64,000 bases of DNA from an uncultured Burkholderiaceae bacterium (GTDB lineage Bacteria > Pseudomonadota > Gammaproteobacteria > Burkholderiales > Burkholderiaceae_F), in the NCBI GenBank assembly GCA_944390675.1, contig CALXQR010000001.1, forward strand, positions 186,001 through 250,000. Reading direction: 5' to 3'. Under the pieces are notes generated by a model. That model had not been told where the DNA came from and made no database searches. It was given only the letters and a program-made list of their open reading frames with translations. Position numbers and translations under genes: made by a program. Positions within the stretch are counted from its first letter, which is position 1; each line of letters starts with the position of its first letter. This document shows, in pieces, positions 1-9,083 of the stretch.

Positions 1-1403
1 CCGAAGTCGTTGCTCACAACATTAACGCTGTCACTAACGGTCTGTTGGACTATCAGCAGATTATCTTCAACCGCAGCGGCTTGCAGACAATTTATCACTG
101 GTCATTGATATTAAGTCTGCTGCTGGCCGTCCTTTGTGCGGTTTTAGCTGCCTTTAGTTTTGCCAACCGCATGACCGCGCCTATCCGCCAATTGGCCGAA
201 GGCACCAGGCGTTTAACAGGCGGCCACTATCAGCCGATTAAAGAATTTACCGGCGCCGACGAAATCAATGAGCTCACCCGTGCGTTTAACGTCATGGTTC
301 GGAAAGTTAATGACGCCATGGACACGCTGGAGAGCCGTCGGGAAAAATTGGAGCAATCTAATATTTTCCGAGAAAGAATTTTAGAAAACCTGTCCACTGG
401 CATCATTGTTCTGGACCATGGGAAGCGTCTGCGCTCCGCTAACATGGGGGCTGTGAAAATTTTAGGCAACAGCGTGCTTCAGGTCGGCGTTTTATTGCAA
501 GAGGCTAACGCAGAGCTCGCCGCCACTATTCTCCCAATGTTGTCGGGCAACTCCAGAACTGTTAAACAAGAAAATGTTTCTCTTACTCTTGAGGGAGCCA
601 GAGAACCCCTGACACTGATGGTCCGCACCTCTTCAGTTCCCTTAAATGATGGTCCCGGCTATTTGATCGTTATTGATGACATGACTCAAGCAGTTGCCGC
701 GCAACGAGTTATTGCCTGGGGCGAAGTGGCCAGACGCATGGCCCACGAAATTAAAAATCCTCTGACACCCATCCAATTGGCTGCCGAGCGGATGCAAATT
801 AAATTATCCAAGCACTTGCCTCAGGAAGACGTTGAGCTTTTAAACCGCTATACAAACACTATTGTTGAGCAGGTCTCCTCGATCAAACAAATGGTCAATG
901 ATTTCCGTGACTATGCAAAGTTGCCCAAACCGTCATTACATCCTCTGGATTTAAATACTTTGCTCGATGACGTTGCCTTACTCTATAGACAAGCAGGCGG
1001 AAGTGTTTCTTTGAATCTTGAACCCAATTTGCCGCCATTAATGGCCGATCGGGCTCAGCTTCTGCAGGTTCTTCATAACTTGTTGTCCAATGCAAAAGAA
1101 GCCTGCCCTGAAGATCGGGAATGCGAAATTGCCATTTCCTCACGCTTGGAAAAAACAGGCAAAGAAAGGGCTGTGATTCTAACGATTGAAGACAACGGCT
1201 CGGGATTTACCGAAACAATTCTTGAACACGCTTTTGAACCTTACATTACAACAAAGCCTACCGGTACCGGTTTGGGCTTGCCTATGGTAAAGAAAATTGT
1301 TGAAGAACATGGCGGTTGGATTGAAATCGCCAACCGCTCGGATAAACATGGCTCACAAGTAAATGGTGCTATAGTTACCATTGGTTTTGTCAATTTTGCC
1401 TGA
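1..1403 (+). CDS. ntrY: NtrY-like sensor histidine kinase (5' end outside window)
   Basis: Membrane-bound sensor kinase of the NtrY type; it would autophosphorylate and pass phosphate to the regulator encoded next. The reading frame is open from base 3, so the N-terminus lies upstream of the window. Visible in order are a transmembrane segment (about 100-170), a HAMP linker containing RQLAEGTRRL, a PAS-like region, and a HisKA domain with the H box MAHEIKNPL (His codon at 744-746). The ATPase domain follows, with N box LHNLLSNAKEA, DNGSGF and GTGLGLPM. All catalytic boxes are intact. It is followed closely by a response regulator and then trkA-trkH, an arrangement typical of Burkholderiales. 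The stimulus cannot be read from the sequence. Confidence 0.9.
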   Translation, partial: EVVAHNINAVTNGLLDYQQIIFNRSGLQTIYHWSLILSLLLAVLCAVLAAFSFANRMTAPIRQLAEGTRRLTGGHYQPIKEFTGADEINELTRAFNVMVRKVNDAMDTLESRREKLEQSNIFRERILENLSTGIIVLDHGKRLRSANMGAVKILGNSVLQVGVLLQEANAELAATILPMLSGNSRTVKQENVSLTLEGAREPLTLMVRTSSVPLNDGPGYLIVIDDMTQAVAAQRVIAWGEVARRMAHEIKNPLTPIQLAAERMQIKLSKHLPQEDVELLNRYTNTIVEQVSSIKQMVNDFRDYAKLPKPSLHPLDLNTLLDDVALLYRQAGGSVSLNLEPNLPPLMADRAQLLQVLHNLLSNAKEACPEDRECEIAISSRLEKTGKERAVILTIEDNGSGFTETILEHAFEPYITTKPTGTGLGLPMVKKIVEEHGGWIEIANRSDKHGSQVNGAIVTIGFVNFA

Positions 1404-1434
1404 CTCTTTTTTCTCTCAGACATTAATTTTTCAC

Positions 1435-2085
1435 ATGGCAAACATTCTTGTTGTAGACGACGAAGTCGGAATTCGTGAGCTTTTCAGCGAAATTCTCTCC
1501 GACGAAGGCTATTCCGTTACCGTTGCGGCCAATAGTGCAGAAGCTCGAATAGCTCTGCGGTCTTGCGCTCCGGATGTTATTTTGCTTGACATCTGGATGC
1601 CTGACACAGACGGGATGTCTTTGCTGAAGGAATGGGCATCCCAAGGCCCTCTTCCATGCCCTGTCATCATGATGTCAGGTCATGCCAATATCGACATGGC
1701 CGTCGAAGCAACAAAATTCGGCGCCTATTCTTTTTTGGAAAAACCCACTTCAATCAAAACACTGACTGAAGCGTTGAGGGCGGCTCTTGCGGCAAAACAA
1801 ATGCAGGCTAAAACGGCCCCCGCAGTTTCCCAAAACTCAACGGAATCTGAATCAGATAAAAGCGTGAAAAACGACACTGCTACAGTGTCATTAGGTGATC
1901 AGATTGATTTCTCGTTGCCGCTGCGAGAAGCGAGAGACCAATTTGAACGGGCTTATTTCACTCATCTGCTGCAACAAGAAAATTACAGCATGACCAAAGT
2001 GGCAGCCAAAGCTCAGTTGGAGCGCACGCATTTGTACAGAAAACTCCGTCAATTGGGCATCGAATGGTCCAAGGATGAGGCTTAA
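1435..2085 (+). CDS. ntrX: NtrX-like response regulator, short form (REC + Fis-type HTH, no AAA+ domain)
   Basis: Cognate regulator of the upstream kinase. The start at 1435 (MANILVVDDE) is chosen because the receiver domain begins there. REC covers about residues 1-120, with acidic pocket D8/D9, phospho-acceptor D52 in LLDIWMPD and K103 in EKPTS. A polar linker follows (about 125-165). The C-terminal Fis-type helix-turn-helix includes SMTKVAAKAQLERTHLYRKL. At 216 aa it is half the length of classical NtrX/NtrC and has no sigma-54-interacting AAA+ domain (no Walker A or GAFTGA). It should therefore bind DNA without activating sigma-54 RNA polymerase. A trk-linked operon suggests control of envelope or ion functions, but that is inference. 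Confidence 0.85.
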   Translation: MANILVVDDEVGIRELFSEILSDEGYSVTVAANSAEARIALRSCAPDVILLDIWMPDTDGMSLLKEWASQGPLPCPVIMMSGHANIDMAVEATKFGAYSFLEKPTSIKTLTEALRAALAAKQMQAKTAPAVSQNSTESESDKSVKNDTATVSLGDQIDFSLPLREARDQFERAYFTHLLQQENYSMTKVAAKAQLERTHLYRKLRQLGIEWSKDEA

Positions 2086-2127
2086 GATTATTAATCTCCA
2101 ACGCGGACTGTTTCCGCGCGACGATTT

Positions 2128-3525
2128 ATGAAAATTTTAATTTTGGGAGCTGGCCGAGTCGGCCGGTCCGTTGCAGAAAGTTTAGTTAGCGATGCCAACG
2201 ACATCACAATAGTGGATGCCTCCAGCGATCGCATTGCTCAGATGCAGGATCGTTTCGACCTCCGAGGCATCGTTGGCGACGCGAGTTCCCCGTCGATCTT
2301 AAGCAGCGCCGGCGCCATGGACACTGACCTGTTAATTGCCGTGACAGCCAGCGACGAAACCAATCTTGTTGCCTGTACGCTTGCCGCTCAGATTTTTAAT
2401 GTCCCGATGAGAATCGCCCGAGTTCGCGACAGCGAACTGAGGCACTATCCCCGCATTCTTGGCGAAGAAGGTTTCCGAGCCACCAGTATTATTTGGCCGG
2501 AACAGGCTCTTGCAACGCAATTTTCCAAACTGATTACGTTCCCGGCTGCTCAGCAGGTTTTAAATTTTGCAGACGACAAGTTGACTCTGTTTACTGTCAA
2601 CCCAACGGAAAATGCGCCGCTTACCGGAAAGACACTCGAAGAGGCCTTTAAGATTCTGCCGCACGTGAAGATGCGGTTTGTATCAATCTATCGCCGTAAC
2701 CGCAGACTAGAGTGCAGAAATGACACCGTCATTGAAGCCGATGATGAAATTACCGTTTTGGTTTCAAGTGACTGCGCCGAAGAAGTTATCGAAGCGCTGC
2801 ACCCCTTTGAAAGAGCGGAAACGATCGTAATGATTAACGGCGGCGAACTCTCCGGGCTTCTCACCGATAAATTGGAACCCAATCGGTCCAAACGACGAAT
2901 CAAAATTTTTGAAGGTAACGAAGAGTCCGCAGTCAGTCTGTCGAAACGTTTTGCCAACAATAAGGTTTCTGTTTCCTTAGTCAAGCATGATGACACGCTT
3001 GCCCTCTCTCAAGAAGGTATTGATCAGGCCGATGTCGTCCTTGCCTTATCCAACAATGATGAAACCAACATCATGACGGCGCTCTTAGCTAAAAAACTGG
3101 GCGCCAAACGTAGTATTGTCTTGTTGGAAAATCAGGTTTATTCCGATCTTGTCCGCGGCACGGAAGTCGATGTAACGGTATCGCCGACGCAAGCCTCTTT
3201 GGGCGAACTTTTGCGTCATATTCGCTACGGCGATGTCGTCAACGCGCAAGAACTCTATCAAGATAAGGCAGAGGCTTTGGAAATTATTGCCCACGGAACC
3301 AAAAAGAGTTCCAAAGTGGTCGGCAAGTCACTTCGAGATATCGCATTTCCTAAGGGAGTCTCTGTCGGCGCTATTGTCCGCGGTGAGGGAGATGAGGCAA
3401 CCGTTCTTATGGCCGAACCTGATTTGACGGTCATGGATGATGACCATCTTATTTTATTTGTGCCGAATAAGAAGGTTATTCAACGCATCGAACACCTATT
3501 TGAAGTCGATGTAGGCTTTTTCTAA
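2128..3525 (+). CDS. trkA: Trk system potassium uptake regulatory subunit TrkA
   Basis: Peripheral NAD(H)-binding subunit that gates the TrkH potassium channel on the inner membrane. The 465 aa match the usual full length, with two tandem RCK units. The first starts with the Rossmann motif ILGAGRVGRSVAESL at residues 4-18, followed by an acidic residue ending beta-2 (IVDAS). The second begins near residue 230. Each unit ends in a TrkA-C subdomain; the last has ILFVPNKKVIQRIEHLF. It lies 42 bp after the response regulator and 11 bp before trkH, so one transcript is likely. Confidence 0.95.
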   Translation: MKILILGAGRVGRSVAESLVSDANDITIVDASSDRIAQMQDRFDLRGIVGDASSPSILSSAGAMDTDLLIAVTASDETNLVACTLAAQIFNVPMRIARVRDSELRHYPRILGEEGFRATSIIWPEQALATQFSKLITFPAAQQVLNFADDKLTLFTVNPTENAPLTGKTLEEAFKILPHVKMRFVSIYRRNRRLECRNDTVIEADDEITVLVSSDCAEEVIEALHPFERAETIVMINGGELSGLLTDKLEPNRSKRRIKIFEGNEESAVSLSKRFANNKVSVSLVKHDDTLALSQEGIDQADVVLALSNNDETNIMTALLAKKLGAKRSIVLLENQVYSDLVRGTEVDVTVSPTQASLGELLRHIRYGDVVNAQELYQDKAEALEIIAHGTKKSSKVVGKSLRDIAFPKGVSVGAIVRGEGDEATVLMAEPDLTVMDDDHLILFVPNKKVIQRIEHLFEVDVGFF

Positions 3526-3536
3526 GAGTACCTTCT

Positions 3537-5009
3537 ATGTTCCGAACTCTGCAAAGATTGCTTTTTCCGGTACTCAATGCCCTGGGGCCTTTGCTCATCA
3601 TTTTGGCAATTGCTCATTTGATCCCCGTATACATTGCCTACCGGGAAGAAGAAAATGTGTTCTTAGAGTTCGCGTACTCCGGTTCAATCAGCTTTGTTTG
3701 TGGTTTGTTTTTTCTTTTAACCACCAAGCGTTTCCGCCGTGAGCTTGAACCGCGAGACGGTTTCTTATTGGTGACGCTTTCGTGGCTTTCGGCATCACTG
3801 GTCGGCACGATGCCTCTGGCGTTTCTATTGCCGGAAATTCCGTATTATCGAATCTTTTTTGAAGCGGTTTCCTGCTTGACGACAACCGGCGCTACCGCAC
3901 TGACCAATCTGGGGGATTTACCCTTATCGCTTAATTACTGGCGCTGTCTGCTTTCTTGGTTAGGCGGTATGGGTATCATCGTTTTGGCTGTGGCGATTCT
4001 GCCGCTTTTGGGAGTAGGCGGCGCGCAATTATTTAAGGTTGAAAATTCCAACCTCTTTAAAGACGATCGACTCACCCCGAGAATTGCCGATACTGCCAAA
4101 GCACTTTGGAGCATTTACATCTTGGCCTCCGTTGCCTGCGCCGCAGCTTACCATTGGGCTGGCATGAAATGGGACGATGCCATTATGTTCATGTTTACGA
4201 CAATGAGTCTGAGCGGTATTTCGCCTTACGATCAAAGTATCGGCTATTTCAATTCCCCTGCCATTGAAATGGTGGCAATGGCTTTCATTGTCTTTTCAGG
4301 TTTTAATTTTTCCCTCCATTTCACCGCGTGGCGCCAACGTTCAATTTCCCGTTACTTCACAGACATTGAAGCACGCGCTTGGATTCTCATCCTGCTGATC
4401 GGTGTGGTTATTGTTTTCACTGTTCTGTCTCTTCAACAGGTTTATCCGTCGTGGGAAATTACCCTGCGTCACTCAGTGTTTAATGTTGTTTCCCTTTTCT
4501 CTACGACCGGATACACAACTGTTAACTATGACTTATGGCCATCTTCGCTGGGTTTCCTCTTATTGATTACAAGCGTGTTTGCATCATGCTCAGGTTCAAC
4601 CGGCGGCGGTGTGAAGATGATTCGCGTATTAATTTTTGTTAAACAAGCGTTCATGTGCATGAACACACTTTTGAGACCGCGTGATTATTTGCCGCTCAGA
4701 TTAGGTAAACACACAATTTCCACCAGTTTAGCCGCTAATGTTTCTGCCTTTTTTGCCTTGCACATTTGCGTAGTATTTTTGTCGACTTTGGTGATTATGT
4801 TCTCGGGAGTCGGCTTAACAGAGGCTCTCTCAACTGTAATTGCCTGCATCGCAAACACTGGCCCCGGACTGGGAGCAGTCGGCCCTGCCGGCAACTACGC
4901 TGCCTGCAACCCTGTGCATCTTTGGGTTGGCTCGTTTTGCATGTTCGTCGGCCGTTTGGAACTGTTCACCGTTTTTGTCTTATTCACGCGTTCATTCTGG
5001 AGAAGCTAA
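3537..5009 (+). CDS. trkH: Trk potassium uptake transmembrane subunit TrkH
   Basis: Integral-membrane K+ channel/transporter subunit working with TrkA. The 490 aa polytopic protein has repeated pore-loop selectivity-filter sequences: TTTGATALTNL after the first helices, FTTMSLSGISPYDQS, LFSTTGYTTVNYDLW and NTGPGLGAVGP. These are the four expected P-loops. The characteristic SGSTGGGVKMIR precedes the last repeat and the C-terminus is GRLELFTVFVLFTRSFW. The stop codon overlaps the convergent downstream gene by 4 bp. Confidence 0.95.
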   Translation: MFRTLQRLLFPVLNALGPLLIILAIAHLIPVYIAYREEENVFLEFAYSGSISFVCGLFFLLTTKRFRRELEPRDGFLLVTLSWLSASLVGTMPLAFLLPEIPYYRIFFEAVSCLTTTGATALTNLGDLPLSLNYWRCLLSWLGGMGIIVLAVAILPLLGVGGAQLFKVENSNLFKDDRLTPRIADTAKALWSIYILASVACAAAYHWAGMKWDDAIMFMFTTMSLSGISPYDQSIGYFNSPAIEMVAMAFIVFSGFNFSLHFTAWRQRSISRYFTDIEARAWILILLIGVVIVFTVLSLQQVYPSWEITLRHSVFNVVSLFSTTGYTTVNYDLWPSSLGFLLLITSVFASCSGSTGGGVKMIRVLIFVKQAFMCMNTLLRPRDYLPLRLGKHTISTSLAANVSAFFALHICVVFLSTLVIMFSGVGLTEALSTVIACIANTGPGLGAVGPAGNYAACNPVHLWVGSFCMFVGRLELFTVFVLFTRSFWRS

Positions 5010-5341
5010 CTGAGCGGTTCCCAATGAACATCGTAGCCCTGAGCGTCCGCTTTTCGCAGTAAGCGCATCAGAGGGTAAAAACGCGTTTTAACCGCTACTT
5101 TGGTTATCATCGCCGGCGTGTTGTTCTCTTCTTCCTCTTGACGGTCTTTTTCCGGATCTTCTGTTTGCGCTATTCCGTTGATTTCTTTTTCCAAAGCAGC
5201 AACAACTGATGGCAGATCTGCCGCAAGAAAAGCCCCTCTTTCATGAAAAATAAGACCCGCTTGCTTAAAGATCGGCTCCACATGGCCGCGCATCATGATC
5301 ACTTCGCCGCCTGCCTTTGATCGAAAAACAACCACTGCCAT
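5006..5341 (-). CDS. DUF1840-family protein
   Basis: Small soluble protein of 111 aa with no known function. The N-terminal VVFRSKAGGEVIMMRGHVEPI resembles the start of DUF1840 proteins common in betaproteobacteria. The middle has an acidic, low-complexity stretch (TEDPEKDRQEEEENN) and the C-terminus is FYPLMRLLRKADAQGYDVHWEP. It converges on trkH with a 4-bp overlap of stop codons. The family call is from memory of the domain; function is not inferred. Confidence 0.7.
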   Translation of the reverse strand: MAVVVFRSKAGGEVIMMRGHVEPIFKQAGLIFHERGAFLAADLPSVVAALEKEINGIAQTEDPEKDRQEEEENNTPAMITKVAVKTRFYPLMRLLRKADAQGYDVHWEPLS

Positions 5342-5452
5342 AACAAAGATTCCTCAATTAATCGTTGAGCCTAAGTCTAACGCACTCCATCGTTTTTTCT
5401 GACAATCAAATTTAACTTCGCTCAGCTAAAATTTCCCCAGCTAATTATTTTG

Positions 5453-5477
5453 CTCAATGTGCAAAGATAACATTGAG
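5453..5477. promoter_or_regulatory. Inverted repeat upstream of the UPF0149 gene
   Basis: Perfect 8-bp inverted repeat CTCAATGT / ACATTGAG separated by 9 bases, ending 18 bp before the start of the downstream gene. Its position could suit an operator or a 5'UTR hairpin. No regulator is adjacent and it could be chance. Confidence 0.35.
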
Positions 5478-5495
5478 AAAATTTAGGGGTTTTCT

Positions 5496-6176
5496 ATGCC
5501 GCATCCTTCTTTATCAAAACCGCTTAGTTCTGATGAATGCATTGAAATGGATGAGCTGCTTGCGCAATTGGATGAAAGCAGCTACGCCATGGATGCCTCT
5601 CAAGCCGACGGTTTTTTAACGGCCTTGTGTCTTTTACCTCAAGAAGTCAGCCCGACAGAATGGATGCCAAAGATATTTTGCGCTCCTGAGGCAACTCCCT
5701 CTCGGCTGCCGAAGGCCCAGCAAAACAGACTGGAAGAACTTATCTACCGCCGCTATAAAGAGATCAACAATCGGCTCGCACACTTCAAACCTTTAGATCC
5801 CATTGTCTTCGATCCTGAGGATGAGTTTGGCAACCCCTTAAGCGGAGAAGAAGAAATTGTTGCGCTCGAACCTTTCGCCTCTGGTTTTCTGACGGCAGCT
5901 CAAACTTGGAGCGGTCTGCTTGACTCGGACAATGACTCCGTCATTGCTGCTTTGATTGGCATCTGGCGCCATCTTCCTGAAGAGGTAATCGGCGACTTTT
6001 CTGCCACTCGGGATGAACTTTTATCCGACTCGCCGCTCGAAAATCTTGACGACGCGATTGAAGACATCGCTTTGTGTGTTAAACAAATCGCTACGGCCAC
6101 CCGCGGTTTTAAAGAACCCGCAAAAGCAAAAATACCCGTTGGCAGAAAACGGCACCCCAAAAAACGCTCAGTTTAA
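5496..6176 (+). CDS. UPF0149 / YecA-family protein
   Basis: 226 aa soluble protein of the UPF0149 (YgfB/YecA) family. Its hallmark is the N-terminal MDELLAQLDESSYAMDASQADGFLTALCLLP, in which an acidic helix precedes the family's conserved GFLTA segment. A second such segment is SGFLTAAQTWSGLL. The C-terminus is basic (GRKRHPKKRS) and lacks the SEC-C cysteine/histidine zinc motif carried by longer YecA proteins. Function is unknown; E. coli YgfB has been linked to transcriptional control, but that is not transferable here. It converges with ampG with a 4-bp overlap. Confidence 0.8.
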   Translation: MPHPSLSKPLSSDECIEMDELLAQLDESSYAMDASQADGFLTALCLLPQEVSPTEWMPKIFCAPEATPSRLPKAQQNRLEELIYRRYKEINNRLAHFKPLDPIVFDPEDEFGNPLSGEEEIVALEPFASGFLTAAQTWSGLLDSDNDSVIAALIGIWRHLPEEVIGDFSATRDELLSDSPLENLDDAIEDIALCVKQIATATRGFKEPAKAKIPVGRKRHPKKRSV

Positions 6177-7549
6177 TTTTGGGGCTTAACGTGCGAGGCC
6201 CAAATAACCAAGATAAGCACCGGAATACCAATGACAGCCGTTAGAGTAAAAAAGTGGCTGTAGCCGACGCTTTCTACAACAAAGCCTGAGAAACCGGCCA
6301 AAAATTTCGGCAGCAACAGCATGATTGAGCTAAAGAGCGCGTACTGTGTGGCCGTGTAGGCAACATTGGTCAACCCGGACAAATAAGCCAAAAACGCAAC
6401 AGAAGCAATCCCCGCGGCAAGGTTATCGGCGCTTACCGTGAAAACTAAATACGTCAATTGGTGACCTTGCAGAGCCAACCACGAAAAAAGCAAATTCGTA
6501 AGGGCTGACAACAAAGCACCGAGAAATAAAGTTTTCATCACTCCGAATTTGGCGCTGATGATCCCGCCCAAAAAAGCTCCCAACAAAGTCATCACGACTC
6601 CGAACACTTTGGAAACGGCGGCAACTTCCTCTTTTGTAAACCCAAGATCCTGATAGAAGGGATTTGCCATCACACCCATCACCACATCAGAAATACGATA
6701 GGTTGCGATAAGCGCCAATACCACAAGAGCGTGCCAGCGAAAACGGGTAAAGAAATCAAGAAAAGGCAGGCAGGCCGCCTCATAAAACCAAACACTCAAT
6801 CGAATTTTTCTGTCGGACCAAGTGGGATGACGCAATCGGCTTTCCGTTAAACGTCTTTGTGTTTGTTCAGATGTTTCACGAGGAACCGTTCTGTCCGGCT
6901 CCGGAGAAATCAAAACCGTGACAACACCAACCAACATGCTTGCCGCCATTACGCAGTATGAAAAAGTCCACGCCGCAGGATCATATTGATTGTCGGATTG
7001 TGCAAAAAAGGCCGCCAAGGCCAGAGCGCCGGCGCCCGCCCAAATCATCGCCAAACGGTATCCTGTCTGGTAAGTAGCCGCAAGGGCCGCTTGCTCTGAG
7101 ACATCTGCACTTTCAATACGGTAGGCATCCAGTGCAATATCCTGAGTCGCGGAAGCGAATGCCGTTAGCACCGTAAACCCGATCATCGCGCTCAGATGCG
7201 CCTGCGGATCAGTAAAACCCATGCCGATCAGGCTGCCGATTACAACGCACTGAGAAAAAAGCAGCCAAGAGCGTCTGCGTCCAAGTACGGTTCCCAAAAA
7301 CGGCAATCTGACACGGTCAACCAAAGGCGCCCAAGCCCATTTAAACCCATAAGCCAATCCAACCCATGTCACCATTCCGATTGTGCTTAACTCAATGCCC
7401 GCCTCGCGCAGCCAAAAAGACAAGGTCCCCAATACCAATAGCAAAGGCAAACCGGAAGAAAATCCCAGAAAAAACATGCGTAACGCCTGCGGTTTTGTAT
7501 ATACACGCAAAGCCGTTAGCCAAGATTGAGAAATGGATGAGGCCGACAT
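6173..7549 (-). CDS. ampG: AmpG-type muropeptide MFS permease
   Basis: Inner-membrane major-facilitator importer, likely for GlcNAc-anhydro-muropeptides in cell-wall recycling. The 458 aa carry about 12 to 14 hydrophobic segments. AmpG signatures are visible near the N-terminus: FFLGFSSGLPLLLVLGTLSFWL, WLRE...GLAYGFKWAWAPLVDR, and DIALDAYRIE in the fourth helix region. An extra cytoplasmic loop (about 215-255, REVSEQTQRRLTESRLR-like) separates the halves. It lies 2 bp downstream of rsuA on the same strand, so xth-rsuA-ampG probably form an operon. Confidence 0.85.
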   Translation of the reverse strand: MSASSISQSWLTALRVYTKPQALRMFFLGFSSGLPLLLVLGTLSFWLREAGIELSTIGMVTWVGLAYGFKWAWAPLVDRVRLPFLGTVLGRRRSWLLFSQCVVIGSLIGMGFTDPQAHLSAMIGFTVLTAFASATQDIALDAYRIESADVSEQAALAATYQTGYRLAMIWAGAGALALAAFFAQSDNQYDPAAWTFSYCVMAASMLVGVVTVLISPEPDRTVPRETSEQTQRRLTESRLRHPTWSDRKIRLSVWFYEAACLPFLDFFTRFRWHALVVLALIATYRISDVVMGVMANPFYQDLGFTKEEVAAVSKVFGVVMTLLGAFLGGIISAKFGVMKTLFLGALLSALTNLLFSWLALQGHQLTYLVFTVSADNLAAGIASVAFLAYLSGLTNVAYTATQYALFSSIMLLLPKFLAGFSGFVVESVGYSHFFTLTAVIGIPVLILVIWASHVKPQN

Positions 7550-7551
7550 TT

Positions 7552-8241
7552 TTAAATCAAGTCCTCAAGAGCAATAAAACGCCATTTGGACGGAGCAAGA
7601 TCTTCTGGCAACTGGTAACGCCCAAAAGTCACTCGATGCAAACTCTCAACACGATTTCCCACAGCTGCCAACATGCGCTTGACCTGATGATACTTCCCCT
7701 GAGTAATGCTCATTTCAAACGTGCGATCATCAATACACTGAATGCGATCAGCCTTTACCTTTTCTTTTTCACCATCGAGCAAAACACCTTCAAGCAAATT
7801 GTTTCTCATAACTTCAGTGACCGGATGTTTAGCGGTAATCCGATAAATTTTCTCAACGTGTTTTTTAGGGTGAGTGAGGCGATGAATTAAAGCCCCGTCA
7901 TCGGTCAAAATCAATAATCCCGTTGTATCTTCATCTAATCGACCGACCGGTTGAACGCCTCTTGTTCTTAAAGGCGCAGGTAAAAGAGACAGTACAGAAG
8001 GATGATGCAAGGGCTTTCTTGAGCATTCATAACCCGATGGCTTATTGAGAGCCACAATTGCTTTTTCCATGTAAGGCCAATCAACGCCATCCACAGTGAA
8101 AACTAAATTTTCAGTGTTGATATCTTGATACGGGTCTTCAACAACAGCACCGTTGATAAGGACTCGACCTTGCAATGCCAAGCCCCGACACTCATGCCGC
8201 GTTCCAAAACCTTGAGAAAAAAGAATCTGCTCCAATCGCAT
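7552..8241 (-). CDS. rsuA: 16S rRNA pseudouridine synthase, RsuA family
   Basis: Converts uridine to pseudouridine in small-subunit rRNA (U516 for E. coli RsuA). An N-terminal S4 RNA-binding domain (residues 1-60, MRLEQILFSQGFGTRHECRG) is followed by the catalytic domain, whose motif VGRLDEDTTGLLILTDDG carries the catalytic Asp near residue 105. The RsuA-type sequences KPSGYECS and QGKYHQVKRMLAAVGNRV are present. Its length of 229 aa is normal. It lies 3 bp from xth and 2 bp from ampG. The exact modified base is inferred from the family. Confidence 0.88.
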   Translation of the reverse strand: MRLEQILFSQGFGTRHECRGLALQGRVLINGAVVEDPYQDINTENLVFTVDGVDWPYMEKAIVALNKPSGYECSRKPLHHPSVLSLLPAPLRTRGVQPVGRLDEDTTGLLILTDDGALIHRLTHPKKHVEKIYRITAKHPVTEVMRNNLLEGVLLDGEKEKVKADRIQCIDDRTFEMSITQGKYHQVKRMLAAVGNRVESLHRVTFGRYQLPEDLAPSKWRFIALEDLI

Positions 8242-8244
8242 GCG

Positions 8245-9012
8245 TCAAACCTCATAGTCCACTACTAATGGAGCATGGTCAGAAAACTTTTCATCGCTGT
8301 AGACGTATGTCTGTACAGCTTTTTTAGCAAAAGCCGGTGTTGCGATTTGGTAATCAATGCGCCAACCGACATTTTTAGCGCGTGCCTGTCCTCTCTGACT
8401 CCACCAAGTGTATTGCTCTTTATTGGGTTCTAACAGACGAAAAACATCAACCCAGTCTTTGGAGAACAAGTCCGTCAGCCACTGCCGTTCTTGCAGTAAA
8501 AAACCGGAATGATTGAGATTGCCCTTCCAATTCTTCAGATCAATCTCTTTGTGAGCGATATTGACATCACCGCAAAAAACGATTTCTTTATTGTATTTTT
8601 TCAATGAATCAAGATGGACGGCAAAAGCATCCAGGAAACGGTATTTCGCTTCCTGCCTGTCCTCAGAGCTCGTCCCGGATGGGAAATAAACGGAAACTAC
8701 AATAAATTTTTCAAACTCCGCCCGAACATAGCGGCCTTCTGCATCAAACTCCTCATTACCGAAACCGACTTGAACAGAAAGCGGCTGCTGACGACTATAA
8801 AGTGCGACTCCTGAATAACCTTTTTTTTGCGCCGTGTGCATAAAAACGTGATAACCCTCCTGATGAAGCACATCAGCAGAGAAATCCGCCTGCTGTCCCT
8901 TTAATTCCTGCACACAAAGAATGTCAGCTTTTTGGTTGTCAAACCACGTCCAAAAGTTCTTTTTAGCAGCTGAACGCAACCCGTTTGCGTTGAAGGTGAC
9001 TATGCGTAACAT
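8245..9012 (-). CDS. xth: Exodeoxyribonuclease III / AP endonuclease
   Basis: Mg2+-dependent AP endonuclease and 3'-exonuclease in base-excision repair. Start chosen at the ATG giving MLRIVTFNANGLRSA; the longer frame upstream begins only at a TTG. Family residues visible are N in FNANGLR, E in CVQELKG, the Y/D segment around VVSVYFPSG, GDVNIAH, and the C-terminal WRIDYQIATP and SDHAPLVVDYE containing the catalytic Asp-His. At 255 aa it is full length. First gene of the xth-rsuA-ampG cluster, divergent from pyrE across 71 bp that must hold both promoters. Confidence 0.93.
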   Translation of the reverse strand: MLRIVTFNANGLRSAAKKNFWTWFDNQKADILCVQELKGQQADFSADVLHQEGYHVFMHTAQKKGYSGVALYSRQQPLSVQVGFGNEEFDAEGRYVRAEFEKFIVVSVYFPSGTSSEDRQEAKYRFLDAFAVHLDSLKKYNKEIVFCGDVNIAHKEIDLKNWKGNLNHSGFLLQERQWLTDLFSKDWVDVFRLLEPNKEQYTWWSQRGQARAKNVGWRIDYQIATPAFAKKAVQTYVYSDEKFSDHAPLVVDYEV

Positions 9013-9083
9013 CCAATTTCCCGTTAGAATTTCCAATTTAGGTAATTATCCTGAATCATCAAGAATTTTGTCGGGTTTTAATT

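Noticed and set aside
6872..6887. TGTTTCACGAGGAACC in ampG, resembling parS
   Set aside because: Only 13 of 16 positions match, the palindrome is broken, and it is 30 kb from parAB; chance is likely.
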